In this document: positions 8,643 to 16,375 of the stretch, piece after piece
How the letters are laid out: every line of letters starts with the position of its first letter
Position numbering within the stretch: position 1 is the first letter of the stretch
DNA from: an uncultured Clostridia bacterium
GTDB lineage: Bacteria > Bacillota > Clostridia > Oscillospirales > Acutalibacteraceae
Direction: 5' to 3'
NCBI GenBank assembly: GCA_937892115.1
Contig: CALAUI010000020.1
Location: 124,001-188,000, forward strand
DNA length: 64,000 nucleotides
Translations under genes and position numbers: made by a program
Notes under the pieces: generated by a model
What the model was told of the DNA's origin: nothing
Databases searched by the model: none
The model's input: only the letters and a program-made list of their open reading frames with translations

Positions 8643-8666
8643 AACGGCGAAGAAGGAGGAACGGCT

Positions 8667-8945
8667 ATGACTTATAAATATATGAACAGAGGAGTATGCT
8701 CCCGTTCGGTTTCTTTTGATATCACGGACGGTATAATCACAAATATAAAATTTGAGGGCGGCTGCAGCGGAAACACGCAGGGAGTAGCCCGCCTTGCCGA
8801 AGGAATGAAGGCGGAGGAATGCGCCGCAAAGCTCAAGGGCATCAGGTGCGGATTCAAGGATACATCGTGTCCCGACCAGTTAGCCAGAGCTATTAGTAAG
8901 GCACTTGAATCTATCGGCGAAGACCAATCCAAACAAAATATGTAA
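8667..8945 (+). CDS. TSCPD-domain protein (TIGR03905-like)
   Basis: 92-residue protein of the TSCPD family, a domain also found at the C-terminus of some ribonucleotide reductases; its role as a free protein is not established. The C-S-R-S-V-S-F-D start, G-G-C-S-G-N-T-Q-G-V and D-T-S-C-P-D-Q-L-A-R-A motifs are clear. AGGAGG lies 7 nt before the ATG at 8667, ruling out the 11-codon upstream extension. The last 14 codons lie inside a dispersed repeat element (from 8902), so the C-terminal tail is encoded by that element rather than by ancestral gene sequence. Confidence 0.88.
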   Translation: MTYKYMNRGVCSRSVSFDITDGIITNIKFEGGCSGNTQGVARLAEGMKAEECAAKLKGIRCGFKDTSCPDQLARAISKALESIGEDQSKQNM

Positions 8946-9086
8946 TAATAAGGCAAACATTTTTCAAACCGTAAATGTTTGCTTCTCTTTTAATAGTTTG
9001 TGTTTGGATTTAAGCCGTTTTCCTCCCTCCCCGTACAGAAGTACTGTGTTCACTCGGAGAAACGGCTTTCTTCATCCGATATCTTC
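8902..9086 (+). repeat. Dispersed structured element, copy A (complete)
   Basis: Begins inside the TSCPD coding region and fills most of the 402-nt convergent gap before 9348. As + strand RNA it can form: P1, TATCGG (8912-8917) with CCGATA (9076-9081) and GAAGA (8919-8923) with TCTTC (9069-9073); P2, 10 bp, 8926-8935 with 9001-9010; P3 hairpin, 10 bp, 8953-8962 with 8973-8982; P4, AAGCCGTTT (9012-9020) with AAACGGCTT (9060-9068). The 134-nt 5' part (8902-9035), from CACTTGAATC to a pyrimidine-rich stretch ending CCCCGTA, matches copies B and C in length. The function is unknown. Confidence 0.8.
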
Positions 9087-9095
9087 TGCGTGTAC

Positions 9096-9229
9096 CACTT
9101 GAATCTATCGGCGAAGAACGGCAAAACTAATAATATAACGGGCTTACCTTAAAGGTGAGCTCGTTGATTTTTATGAAATAAGGTAAATAATTATAAGTTT
9201 TGCCTAATCGTTTTTCCTCCCTCCCCGTA
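9096..9229 (+). repeat. Dispersed structured element, copy B (3' truncated)
   Basis: Starts 194 nt after copy A with the same CACTTGAATCTATCGG flank. P2 is GGCAAAACT (9120-9128) with AGTTTTGCC (9196-9204). P3 is ACGGGCTTACC (9138-9148) with GGTGAGCTCGT (9154-9164), containing two G-U pairs if read as + strand RNA. The length to CCCCGTA is 134 nt, as in A and C. The P4 and P1 3' arms seen after copy A are not recognisable here. Confidence 0.78.
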
Positions 9230-9267
9230 TGATATATAAAATCTCAAAGCAGATAATACAATCGGAG

Positions 9268-9303
9268 CGAAGCGACCCTTAACTCTTCACTATTCATTCT
9301 TCA
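9268..9303. repeat. TTCACT-rich tail repeat (copy 1)
   Basis: GCGACCC followed by AACTCTTCACT and further TTCACT/TTCATT units. A similar tail follows copy F at about 58913-58969. Both sit between a truncated element and a terminator for a minus-strand gene. This may be a separate short intergenic repeat often seen in Clostridia. Confidence 0.5.
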
Positions 9304-9309
9304 CTAAAC

Positions 9310-9345
9310 AAAAACCGGGCTTCCGAAAGGAAACCCGGTTTCATT
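9310..9345 (-). terminator. Rho-independent terminator of phosphoesterase 9348-10043
   Basis: 13-bp stem AAACCGGGCTTCC / GGAAACCCGGTTT with a GAAA-type loop and a T-run on the minus strand. The single non-Watson-Crick position is G-U in minus-strand RNA. Confidence 0.8.
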
Positions 9346-9347
9346 TA

Positions 9348-10043
9348 TTATCTTGTGATGACTTCGCCCGTCATGGCGTTTATGATTGACTGATAAACAG
9401 CCACCATGGTGGAGGAAATGTATTTATCCAGATGCATTGAGCCGAAGAACCAGCGTCTGTAAGTGCCTGCCTGCGAAAGCTCCTCAAAGAAGGTGTTGAG
9501 ACTGTTGATTGTGGCGGCTTCATCGTCCTTGAGACAGAGAAAGCTCTTGACCTTCACCGGGGGCTCGTGGGTAAGGATATAGTCAACGTTACAGTTGATT
9601 TTTTCCATATTGTCTGCCGCTTCAAGCATTTCCTCACGGGTGGGGAATTCGTCCTTTGACCAGGCGTTTGCCTCAAATCTGATGTCAATATCGGGGCTTT
9701 CGCCGCCGCCCATGGTAAAGAATTTGAGGTTTTCAAGGGTAAAAATCTGACCTCTCATCAGATGGAAAATATTGCTCTCTATCTGATGCACCTTGCCGCC
9801 GTTCCACATGGTAACGGGGTAGGAGTTGAGAATTTCAAAATTTTCGTGTGTGCCGTCTATGAAACAGATATTGTATTTTTTGAGAGCAAGCTTCTGTAAT
9901 ATTTTCTTTTCACGGGGACTGTTATCCCAGATGAATCCGAAATCGCCGCAGACGATGAGCGTATCGTCCTTTTTAAGCTGCTTGAGTGCGGGCACGTTGA
10001 ATCTGGAAAAATCGCCGTGTGTATCACCTGTAATAAAAATCAT
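9348..10043 (-). CDS. Metallophosphoesterase, cytosolic
   Basis: 231-residue calcineurin-like phosphoesterase without signal peptide. Motifs: G-D-T-H-G-D-F at residue 6, C-G-D-F-G near 36, D-G-T-H-E-N (in place of the usual G-N-H-E), T-H-E-P-P and a C-terminal G-S-M-H in place of the usual G-H-x-H. The frame extends 14 codons upstream, but a GGGAG site precedes the ATG at 10043. It forms its own unit with a strong terminator. The substrate is unknown; related clostridial proteins are only annotated by fold. Confidence 0.85.
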   Translation of the reverse strand: MIFITGDTHGDFSRFNVPALKQLKKDDTLIVCGDFGFIWDNSPREKKILQKLALKKYNICFIDGTHENFEILNSYPVTMWNGGKVHQIESNIFHLMRGQIFTLENLKFFTMGGGESPDIDIRFEANAWSKDEFPTREEMLEAADNMEKINCNVDYILTHEPPVKVKSFLCLKDDEAATINSLNTFFEELSQAGTYRRWFFGSMHLDKYISSTMVAVYQSIINAMTGEVITR

Positions 10044-10123
10044 TTGTACATTCTCCCGACTGATTTTATTCAATTTATGATACACTTTTGCGGGCTGAAA
10101 ATCAAGTTTATTTTATTTTCGTC

Positions 10124-10152
10124 TTGAAATAAAAATGCTCTTGTCATATAAT
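10124..10152 (+). promoter_or_regulatory. Strong sigma-A promoter of the ABC exporter pair
   Basis: -35 TTGAAA (10124-10129), exactly 17-bp spacer, -10 TATAAT (10147-10152). The operator-like palindrome begins 4 bp downstream, over the expected transcription start. Confidence 0.8.
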
Positions 10153-10156
10153 GTCA

Positions 10157-10173
10157 AAGTTAGCGACTAACTT
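10157..10173 (+). promoter_or_regulatory. Operator-like palindrome over the start site
   Basis: AAGTTAG-CGA-CTAACTT, a perfect 7-bp inverted repeat with a 3-bp centre. The TTAG/CTAA half-sites resemble MarR-family operators seen at ABC exporter promoters; the regulator assignment is inference, and no regulator gene is adjacent. Confidence 0.65.
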
Positions 10174-10189
10174 GAAAGGAAGGAACAGG

Positions 10190-11953
10190 ATGAAAAAAAT
10201 TGTCGCCTGCGTCAGGGGTTACCGCATCCCGGTAGTGCTCACTTTTCTTTTTATCGTTGTTGAGGCGTTGATTGAAACGTATATTCCCACGCTGACCGCT
10301 CAGCTTGTGAATAACATCCAGGCGGAAAGCGTTGAAATGTCCGAAATAATCGGAACGGGACTCAAAATGGTGGCGATGGCAATCGTCTCCCTCGCCTGCG
10401 GCGGTCTTGCGGGATTTACCTGCGCAAAGGCATCCGCGGGATTCGCAAAAAATCTCAGACACGATATTTACGAAAAAATCCAGAAATTTTCATTCGGAAA
10501 TGTTGATAAGTTTTCCTCGTCGTCACTTGTAACAAGACTGACGACCGACGTTACAAACGTACAGATGGCATTCATGATGCTTATCCGTACCGCCATAAGA
10601 GGCCCTCTGATGATAACCTTCTCTATCATCATGGGTTACAGAATCGGCGGTAAGCTCGCATTTACGTTTGTCGTAATCATACCCGTTCTGCTCGGCGGTC
10701 TGGGACTTATAGGTATTCTCGCTCTGCCCGCATTCCGCAGAGTATTCAAGAGATACGACAAGCTCAACGAATCCATTGAAGAAAACGTACGCGCAATGCG
10801 TGTGGTAAAGGGCTTCTCAAGAGAGGAATACGAAAAGCAGAAATTCAATACGGCGGCAGACAGCATCCGCAAGGATTTTACGTTTGCGGAGAGAGTGGTC
10901 GCTCTCAGCGGCCCCATCATGCAGCTTTGTATGAATTTTAACCTTGTATTCATCCTCGTAATGGGCTCAAAATATATTCTCAACCGTACCGAATTCACGG
11001 TATTCGGCAGCAGCGTTACCCTGGGCGTAGGTCAGATAACCGCAATGCTCAGCTATGCCATGCAGACGCTTATGTCTCTTATGATGCTCTCGGTCATCTT
11101 TGTAATGGTAACTATCAGCATTGAATCCGTCAGAAGAATCAAAGAGGTGCTCAACGAGGAATCGGACCTTACCAATCCCGAAAACCCCGTTAAGCTCGTT
11201 GCGGACGGCTCCGTTGATTTTGAAGGCGTCAGCTTCAAGTATTCCGCAAAGGCAAAGAGCAATTCCCTTTCCGACGTGGACGTTCATATCAGATCCGGTA
11301 TGACCGTAGGTGTTATCGGCGGAACGGGCTCGGGCAAATCCAGTCTGGTACAGCTCATCCCCAGACTTTACGATGCCTCCGAGGGTACCGTAAAGGTAGG
11401 CGGTCTTGACGTTAAGGATTATGATTTGGAAGCCCTGCGTGACAGCGTTGCAATGGTGCTTCAGAAGAATCTTATCTTTTCGGGCACAATTGCGGAAAAT
11501 CTCCGCTGGGGCAACGAAAACGCAACGGATGAGGAGCTTGCCGAGGCGTGCAGACTTGCTCAGGCAGAGGAATTCATCAATTCCTTCCCCGACGGCTATG
11601 AAACAATGATAGAGCAGGGCGGTACCAACGTTTCCGGCGGTCAGAAGCAGCGTCTCTGTATCGCAAGAGCCCTTCTCAAAAAGCCGAAAATCCTCATTCT
11701 CGACGACTCCACAAGTGCGGTTGACACCAAGACGGATGCTCTCATCCGTGCCGGCTTCCGCAGCTTCATTCCCGAAACCACAAAAATCATTATTGCCCAG
11801 CGCTTCTCATCCGTTCAGGATGCGGATATGATACTCGTAATGGATAACGGAAGGATTACCGCCGCGGGAACTCACGACGAGCTTCTCGAATCCAGCGATA
11901 TTTACAGAGAAGTATATGAACAGCAGACGAGCGGAGGTGATTTTGATGCCTGA
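10190..11953 (+). CDS. ABC exporter half-transporter 1
   Basis: 587-residue fused permease-ATPase of the multidrug or lipid exporter type, first half of a heterodimer. Six membrane helices lie in residues 1-310. The ATPase has Walker A G-G-T-G-S-G-K-S-S near 370, signature V-S-G-G-Q-K-Q-R, and Walker B I-L-I-L-D-D-S-T-S-A-V-D. Walker B is followed by Asp instead of the catalytic Glu, marking this as the degenerate-site subunit typical of heterodimers. AAGGAAGG lies before the ATG at 10190, so the upstream extension is rejected. It overlaps the second subunit by 8 nt. Confidence 0.93.
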   Translation: MKKIVACVRGYRIPVVLTFLFIVVEALIETYIPTLTAQLVNNIQAESVEMSEIIGTGLKMVAMAIVSLACGGLAGFTCAKASAGFAKNLRHDIYEKIQKFSFGNVDKFSSSSLVTRLTTDVTNVQMAFMMLIRTAIRGPLMITFSIIMGYRIGGKLAFTFVVIIPVLLGGLGLIGILALPAFRRVFKRYDKLNESIEENVRAMRVVKGFSREEYEKQKFNTAADSIRKDFTFAERVVALSGPIMQLCMNFNLVFILVMGSKYILNRTEFTVFGSSVTLGVGQITAMLSYAMQTLMSLMMLSVIFVMVTISIESVRRIKEVLNEESDLTNPENPVKLVADGSVDFEGVSFKYSAKAKSNSLSDVDVHIRSGMTVGVIGGTGSGKSSLVQLIPRLYDASEGTVKVGGLDVKDYDLEALRDSVAMVLQKNLIFSGTIAENLRWGNENATDEELAEACRLAQAEEFINSFPDGYETMIEQGGTNVSGGQKQRLCIARALLKKPKILILDDSTSAVDTKTDALIRAGFRSFIPETTKIIIAQRFSSVQDADMILVMDNGRITAAGTHDELLESSDIYREVYEQQTSGGDFDA

Positions 11954-13871
11954 TAATAAAAAAGGAATGACCCCCGACGGCAAGCCGAAGCTTGACATTA
12001 AAATCATCGTAAGGGTAGTAAAATGCCTTAAGGAGTTTTATCCCTTCCTGCTGCCTCTCGTACTGTTTTGTATCGTATTCACGGCAATCGCTTCAACGAT
12101 GCCCTCAATCTTTTCGCAGAAGGTCATTGAGGTAATTGAAATCAACCTTAAAAACGGCGGTGACTGGAATGCCGCCAAGGCGGATATCTGGTCAAAGATA
12201 GCGGTTCTCATCGGAATGTACGTTCTGTCCATTCTCTCATCCACCGCGTTCAATCAGTTGGGTGCTTACATTACCCAGGGATTCCTCTGCAAGATGAGAT
12301 GCGCAATGTTTGACAAAATGCAGAATTATCCCGTCAGCTTCTTTGACAGAAACAAGCACGGCGATATAATGAGCCATTACACCAACGATATTGACACACT
12401 CAGACAGCTTGTTTCTCAGGGACTTCCCGTCCTGCTTCAGGCGAGCATCGTAGTTATCAGCGTATTCTGCATAATGCTTTATTACAGCGTATGGCTTGCG
12501 CTCATAGTGGTCGTAGGCGTTGTATTCATGATACTTGTATCGGGTAAAATCGGCGGCGGCTCAGCCAAATATTTCGTTCGTCAGCAGCAGTCCATGGGTA
12601 AGACCGAGGGCTTCATTCAGGAAATGATGAACGGACAGAAGGTCATCAAGGTATTCAACCACGAAAGACAGAGTCAGAAGGATTTTGATGCGGTCAACGG
12701 TCAGCTCTGTGAAGACAGCTACAAGGCACAGGCATACGCCAATTCCTTAGGCCCCATCATTATGAACATAGGCAACACGCTTTATGTAATCGTTGCCATC
12801 GTAGGCGGTCTGCTTCTGCTTTCGGGTGCGGATAATTTCAGCATTTCGGGTAAGGCGATGAGCATCAGCATCATCGTTCCCTTCCTCAGCATGACCAAGC
12901 AGTTTACCGGTAACGTAAACCAGGTTTCACAGCAGTTCAACACCGTTATCATGGCGATGGCGGGTGCAAAGAGAGTATTCGGCCTTATGGACCTTGAGCC
13001 CGAAGCGGACGACGGATACGTTACGCTCGTCAACGCCGAGATTTCCGAAGACGGTACTATAACCGAAACGGAAAAGAGAACGGGCAGATGGGCATGGAAG
13101 CATCCCCACGGTGACGGTACGGTAACCTACACGGAGCTTAAGGGTGACGTGAGAATGGTTGACGTTGACTTCGGCTATATTGAGGGTAAGCAGGTGCTTA
13201 AGGGCGTTTCCGTTTACGCCGAGCCGGGTCAGAAGGTCGCCTTCGTAGGCGCGACAGGTGCAGGCAAAACGACCATCACAAATCTTATCAACAGATATTA
13301 CGACATTGCGGACGGTAAAATCCGCTATGACGGTATCAATATCAACAAGATAAAGAAATCGGATTTACGCCGTTCTCTCGGCATAGTCCTTCAGGACACC
13401 AATCTGTTCACGGGTACGGTCATGGATAATATCCGCTACGGCAGACTTGATGCAACGGACGGAGAGTGTATTGATGCGGCGAAGCTTGCAGGTGCTGACA
13501 GCTTCATTACGAGACTTCCCTTCGGATATGACACGATGCTTGAAAACAACGGTGCAAATCTTTCCCAGGGACAGCGTCAGCTTATTGCAATCGCAAGAGC
13601 CGCAGTTGCCGACCCGCCCGTTATGATCCTTGACGAAGCCACCTCATCCATTGATACCAGAACGGAAGCAATCGTTCAGCGCGGCATGGATAAGCTGATG
13701 GAAAACAGAACGGTATTCGTTATAGCACACCGTCTTTCCACCGTAATGGATTCGGACGTCATTATGGTGCTTGACCACGGCGAAATCATTGAGAGGGGCA
13801 GTCATCAGGACCTTATCAATGCCAAGGGAACTTATTACCGTCTCTACACCGGTTCCTTTGAGGACACTTGA
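11946..13871 (+). CDS. ABC exporter half-transporter 2
   Basis: 641-residue partner of the preceding gene: membrane domain in residues about 30-340, then ATPase with G-A-T-G-A-G-K-T-T, L-S-Q-G-Q-R-Q and I-L-D-E-A-T-S-S-I-D carrying the catalytic Glu that the partner lacks. An insert of about 40 charged residues (T-E-K-R-T-G-R-W-A-W region, near 370-400) precedes the ATPase. The start follows GGAGGTGA. The stop codon TGA lies inside the CACTTGAATC start of repeat copy C, so the element fixes the end of this gene. Confidence 0.93.
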   Translation: MPDNKKGMTPDGKPKLDIKIIVRVVKCLKEFYPFLLPLVLFCIVFTAIASTMPSIFSQKVIEVIEINLKNGGDWNAAKADIWSKIAVLIGMYVLSILSSTAFNQLGAYITQGFLCKMRCAMFDKMQNYPVSFFDRNKHGDIMSHYTNDIDTLRQLVSQGLPVLLQASIVVISVFCIMLYYSVWLALIVVVGVVFMILVSGKIGGGSAKYFVRQQQSMGKTEGFIQEMMNGQKVIKVFNHERQSQKDFDAVNGQLCEDSYKAQAYANSLGPIIMNIGNTLYVIVAIVGGLLLLSGADNFSISGKAMSISIIVPFLSMTKQFTGNVNQVSQQFNTVIMAMAGAKRVFGLMDLEPEADDGYVTLVNAEISEDGTITETEKRTGRWAWKHPHGDGTVTYTELKGDVRMVDVDFGYIEGKQVLKGVSVYAEPGQKVAFVGATGAGKTTITNLINRYYDIADGKIRYDGININKIKKSDLRRSLGIVLQDTNLFTGTVMDNIRYGRLDATDGECIDAAKLAGADSFITRLPFGYDTMLENNGANLSQGQRQLIAIARAAVADPPVMILDEATSSIDTRTEAIVQRGMDKLMENRTVFVIAHRLSTVMDSDVIMVLDHGEIIERGSHQDLINAKGTYYRLYTGSFEDT

Positions 13872-14150
13872 ATCTTTCGGCGAAGAACGGCAAAACTAAT
13901 AATATAACGGGCTTACCTTAAAGGTGAGCCCGTTGGTTTTTATGAAATAAGGTAAATAATTATAAGTTTTGCCTAATCGTTTTTGCTCCCTCCCCGTACT
14001 ATATGGGGTCCCCGACAAGTGATAACTTGTTGGGGAGAGGACGAGCAGTGGAGTGAATGAGAGTTCGCTTTTACGCGGACGCGAATGATACGGAGCTTGT
14101 GAGGACGAGTGTTCGGTCGCAAAGACGATTTCTTTATCCGATATCTTCGG
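13865..14150 (+). repeat. Dispersed structured element, copy C (complete, expanded P4)
   Basis: Starts over the ABC gene stop and fills most of the 372-nt gap to 14244. P1: 13875-13880 with 14138-14143 (one mismatch) and GAAGA (13882-13886) with TCTTT (14131-14135, one G-U). P2: GGCAAAACT (13889-13897) with AGTTTTGCC (13965-13973). P3: 13907-13917 with 13923-13933, one G-U. P4: AATCGTTTTTGC (13975-13986) with GCAAAGACGATT (14119-14130), 12 bp with one G-U. P4 encloses about 130 nt instead of about 39, including a hairpin CCCCGACAAGT (14010-14020) / ACTTGTTGGGG (14025-14035). Confidence 0.78.
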
Positions 14151-14155
14151 CGCTA

Positions 14156-14226
14156 CGCTTGATTATTTTGGTGAAGAACGGCAAAGCTAATAATATAACG
14201 GGCTTACCTTAAAGGTAAGCCCGTTA
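14156..14226 (+). repeat. Dispersed structured element, copy D (truncated)
   Basis: CGCTTGATTATTTTGG flank, GGCAAAGCT, then a perfect 11-bp P3 (14198-14208 with 14214-14224). The element stops right after P3 and runs into the end of the minus-strand lipoprotein gene. P3 here is perfectly paired, whereas copies B and C carry G-U changes in the same stem. Confidence 0.72.
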
Positions 14227-14243
14227 ACTGTTCACTTCTTCTG

Positions 14244-14876
14244 TTATTGCTTCGCGCCATTCCATTCGGCGATATATATTTCGTCTATTTTCATCTGATA
14301 CGGATAAACATTTTTATCAAGATTATCGTAGATATAGCGTATCGTTACCACGTCACCCACATGAAATTCCATCTTATCACTGCCGTCAACATTGCCGTAG
14401 TCGCAGGAATAAAGTCCTTCCTTGAGTTCGCCGGCGGTCAGACTGTAACGGGCGAGCGTAAGCTTCGTGCCTTTTACCTCTTTTATTATGAACGAATCGC
14501 CGCAGATCGTTCCCGTGTAAACTTTCGGGGCGGTGGGCTTTTTGGGGTCGTGAACGATAGACGTTGTTACTGCGGGCTTTGTCGTGATGCTGTAGGGGAC
14601 GGAAATTTTGGGAACGGCAGGTTCCGTTTTTTCGGGAACGGCGGTTTCGGTCACGGACGAGGTTTCCGTTTTGTCTTCAATGGGATCAATGTCAATTTCC
14701 GTTGAAGGGGCTTTCTCGGTCGTCGTTTTTTCTTCCGTTACTTCGGGCTGAATTTCCGCAAGTTCCGTTTTGTTTTTGCCTTCTGCCGTGTCAGCAGATG
14801 ATTTTTCTGCGTTGCCGCAGGCGGTAAAGCAGACTGATGCAAGTAAAATCATTGTAAGTATTACTATTCTTTTCAT
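14244..14876 (-). CDS. Lipoprotein, unknown function
   Basis: 210-residue lipoprotein: lipobox Cys at residue 20, then a long Thr/Glu/Pro/Lys linker to about residue 115, then a small beta domain of about 95 residues (Y-T-G-T-I-C-G-D-S-F-I-I-K start). No known motif recognised. GGAGG lies before the ATG. It is convergent with the ABC exporter and downstream of nothing on its strand. The linker style resembles the other lipoproteins in the window, but the folded domain does not visibly match them. Confidence 0.8.
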   Translation of the reverse strand: MKRIVILTMILLASVCFTACGNAEKSSADTAEGKNKTELAEIQPEVTEEKTTTEKAPSTEIDIDPIEDKTETSSVTETAVPEKTEPAVPKISVPYSITTKPAVTTSIVHDPKKPTAPKVYTGTICGDSFIIKEVKGTKLTLARYSLTAGELKEGLYSCDYGNVDGSDKMEFHVGDVVTIRYIYDNLDKNVYPYQMKIDEIYIAEWNGAKQ

Positions 14877-14955
14877 AAAAATACCTCCGAAGCGTATTTA
14901 CCTTACTAAGCGTAAATTATCCCCGTGCGTTACATTTTCAGCGAAAAATCAGAAA

Positions 14956-14983
14956 AAAGCGGAGAAAAATCCGTCTCCGCTTT
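14956..14983 (-). terminator. Terminator of the mre-mnmE run
   Basis: 9-bp stem AAAGCGGAG / CTCCGCTTT with a 10-nt loop; the minus strand continues with a T-rich tract. It lies 12 nt past the mnmE stop. Confidence 0.8.
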
Positions 14984-14994
14984 CAGTATACTTT

Positions 14995-16362
14995 TTATTT
15001 TCCTACGCAGAAGCGTGAGAAAACCTCGTCAACTACTGCAGTGCGTGCCTTTTTGCCGGTCAGCTCAAGCAGGGCGTCAACCGCACAGTCGGCGCAGACG
15101 TTTACCGCGTCAAGCGTTACTCCCGATTGAAGCGCGGATATGCATTCCTTAAGCTGTTCAACCGCTCTGATACAGCAGTTTCGCTGTCTTTCTCCCGTCA
15201 GGCAGGCGGCGGCAGGGTCAAATTCATCCGTCATGAGAATTTCGGAAAGAGCCCTTTCAAGCTCCGGGGCACCTTCACCCGTAAGGGCGGAAATTTCCAC
15301 CACCCTGTCAAAGTCCTTCTCTATGACCGCTCTGTCCGCAATTCTGGGCAAATCCGCCTTGTTGAGCAGGGCGATTTTTTTCTTTTCGCGGCATTGCTCG
15401 ATAATTTTGCCGTCCTCGGAAGAGAGGGGTGAGCTGCCGTCAAATACGGCAAGTACAAGCTCCGCTCTGTCAAGGCGCTTCCTTGCGAGGTCAACGCCGA
15501 TATTCTCAACTACGTTTTCCGTATCGTGAATGCCTGCGGTATCGGCGATTTTCAGCACGATATCACCGACGGTGATTTTTTCTTCAACAACGTCACGTGT
15601 CGTGCCTGCGATATCCGTAACGATACTGCGCTCATATCCCGAAAGCAGATTCATGACCGTGGATTTGCCTACGTTGGGCTTGCCTGCGATGACAGCATCC
15701 ACGCCCTCGGTAACCGCTTTACCGCAGTCGTAACGCCTGATAATATCCTCAAGCTCCGCCTTGACCGAGGAGAAGACCTCCGCCATTTCGTCCGTTCCGG
15801 TTTCTTCTATATCCTCGTCGGGATAGTCGACCCACGCGGCAAGGGAGGCACAGACACCGATTATCCTGTCGCAGCAGGCGTTGATTTTTTTGCTCAGATT
15901 TCCTTCAAGGGTGTTGAGCGCCGCGGCGGCTGCCTGCTTACCCGAAGCACCGATGAGAGCCATAACGCTTTCACTGCCTGCCAGATCCATTTTACCGTTG
16001 AGGAAAGCTCTTTTTGTAAATTCGCCGGGACCTGCCGGCTCTGCGCCCGCTTCAATTACGGCACGCAAAACCTGCTTTGTGACAAAAAGACCGCCGTGAC
16101 AGTTTATCTCCGCAACGTCCTCACCCGTATAGCTGTGCGGAGCGCGGAAAACAAGACAAACCGCCTCGTCAATCTTTTCATTATTATATATTACGTCACC
16201 GAAATGGGCTCTGTAACCCTTGCTGTCGGTAATTTCCGTACCGTCAACGGCACGGAACACACGGTCGGTTATCTGCAGAGCTTCGGGACCGGATATTCTG
16301 ATTATTCCTATGCCGCCGGGTGCATTGGGAGTGGCAATGGCGGCCACTGTTTTTTCGTTCAT
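14995..16362 (-). CDS. mnmE: tRNA modification GTPase MnmE
   Basis: GTPase that with MnmG installs the 5-carboxymethylaminomethyl-type modification at wobble uridine 34. 455 residues, full length. N-terminal folate-binding domain (1-120), then helical domain with inserted G domain (about 215-380): G-K-P-N-V-G-K-S-T, T-D-I-A-G-T-T-R-D, D-T-A-G and N-K-A-D. It ends with the F-C-V-G-K motif carrying the essential Cys. It is the last gene of a long minus-strand run with the cell-shape genes; mnmG is not in the window. Confidence 0.97.
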   Translation of the reverse strand: MNEKTVAAIATPNAPGGIGIIRISGPEALQITDRVFRAVDGTEITDSKGYRAHFGDVIYNNEKIDEAVCLVFRAPHSYTGEDVAEINCHGGLFVTKQVLRAVIEAGAEPAGPGEFTKRAFLNGKMDLAGSESVMALIGASGKQAAAAALNTLEGNLSKKINACCDRIIGVCASLAAWVDYPDEDIEETGTDEMAEVFSSVKAELEDIIRRYDCGKAVTEGVDAVIAGKPNVGKSTVMNLLSGYERSIVTDIAGTTRDVVEEKITVGDIVLKIADTAGIHDTENVVENIGVDLARKRLDRAELVLAVFDGSSPLSSEDGKIIEQCREKKKIALLNKADLPRIADRAVIEKDFDRVVEISALTGEGAPELERALSEILMTDEFDPAAACLTGERQRNCCIRAVEQLKECISALQSGVTLDAVNVCADCAVDALLELTGKKARTAVVDEVFSRFCVGK

Positions 16363-16375
16363 ATATTACTCCCCA

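Noticed and set aside
9138..9164. P3 hairpins considered as simple terminators
   Set aside because: No T-run follows P3 on the + strand, and the hairpin is enclosed by a second and third covarying stem, so a plain terminator does not explain it.
9268..9303. Repeated TTCACT units considered as a CRISPR array
   Set aside because: Units are short, unevenly spaced and lack unique spacers or cas genes nearby.
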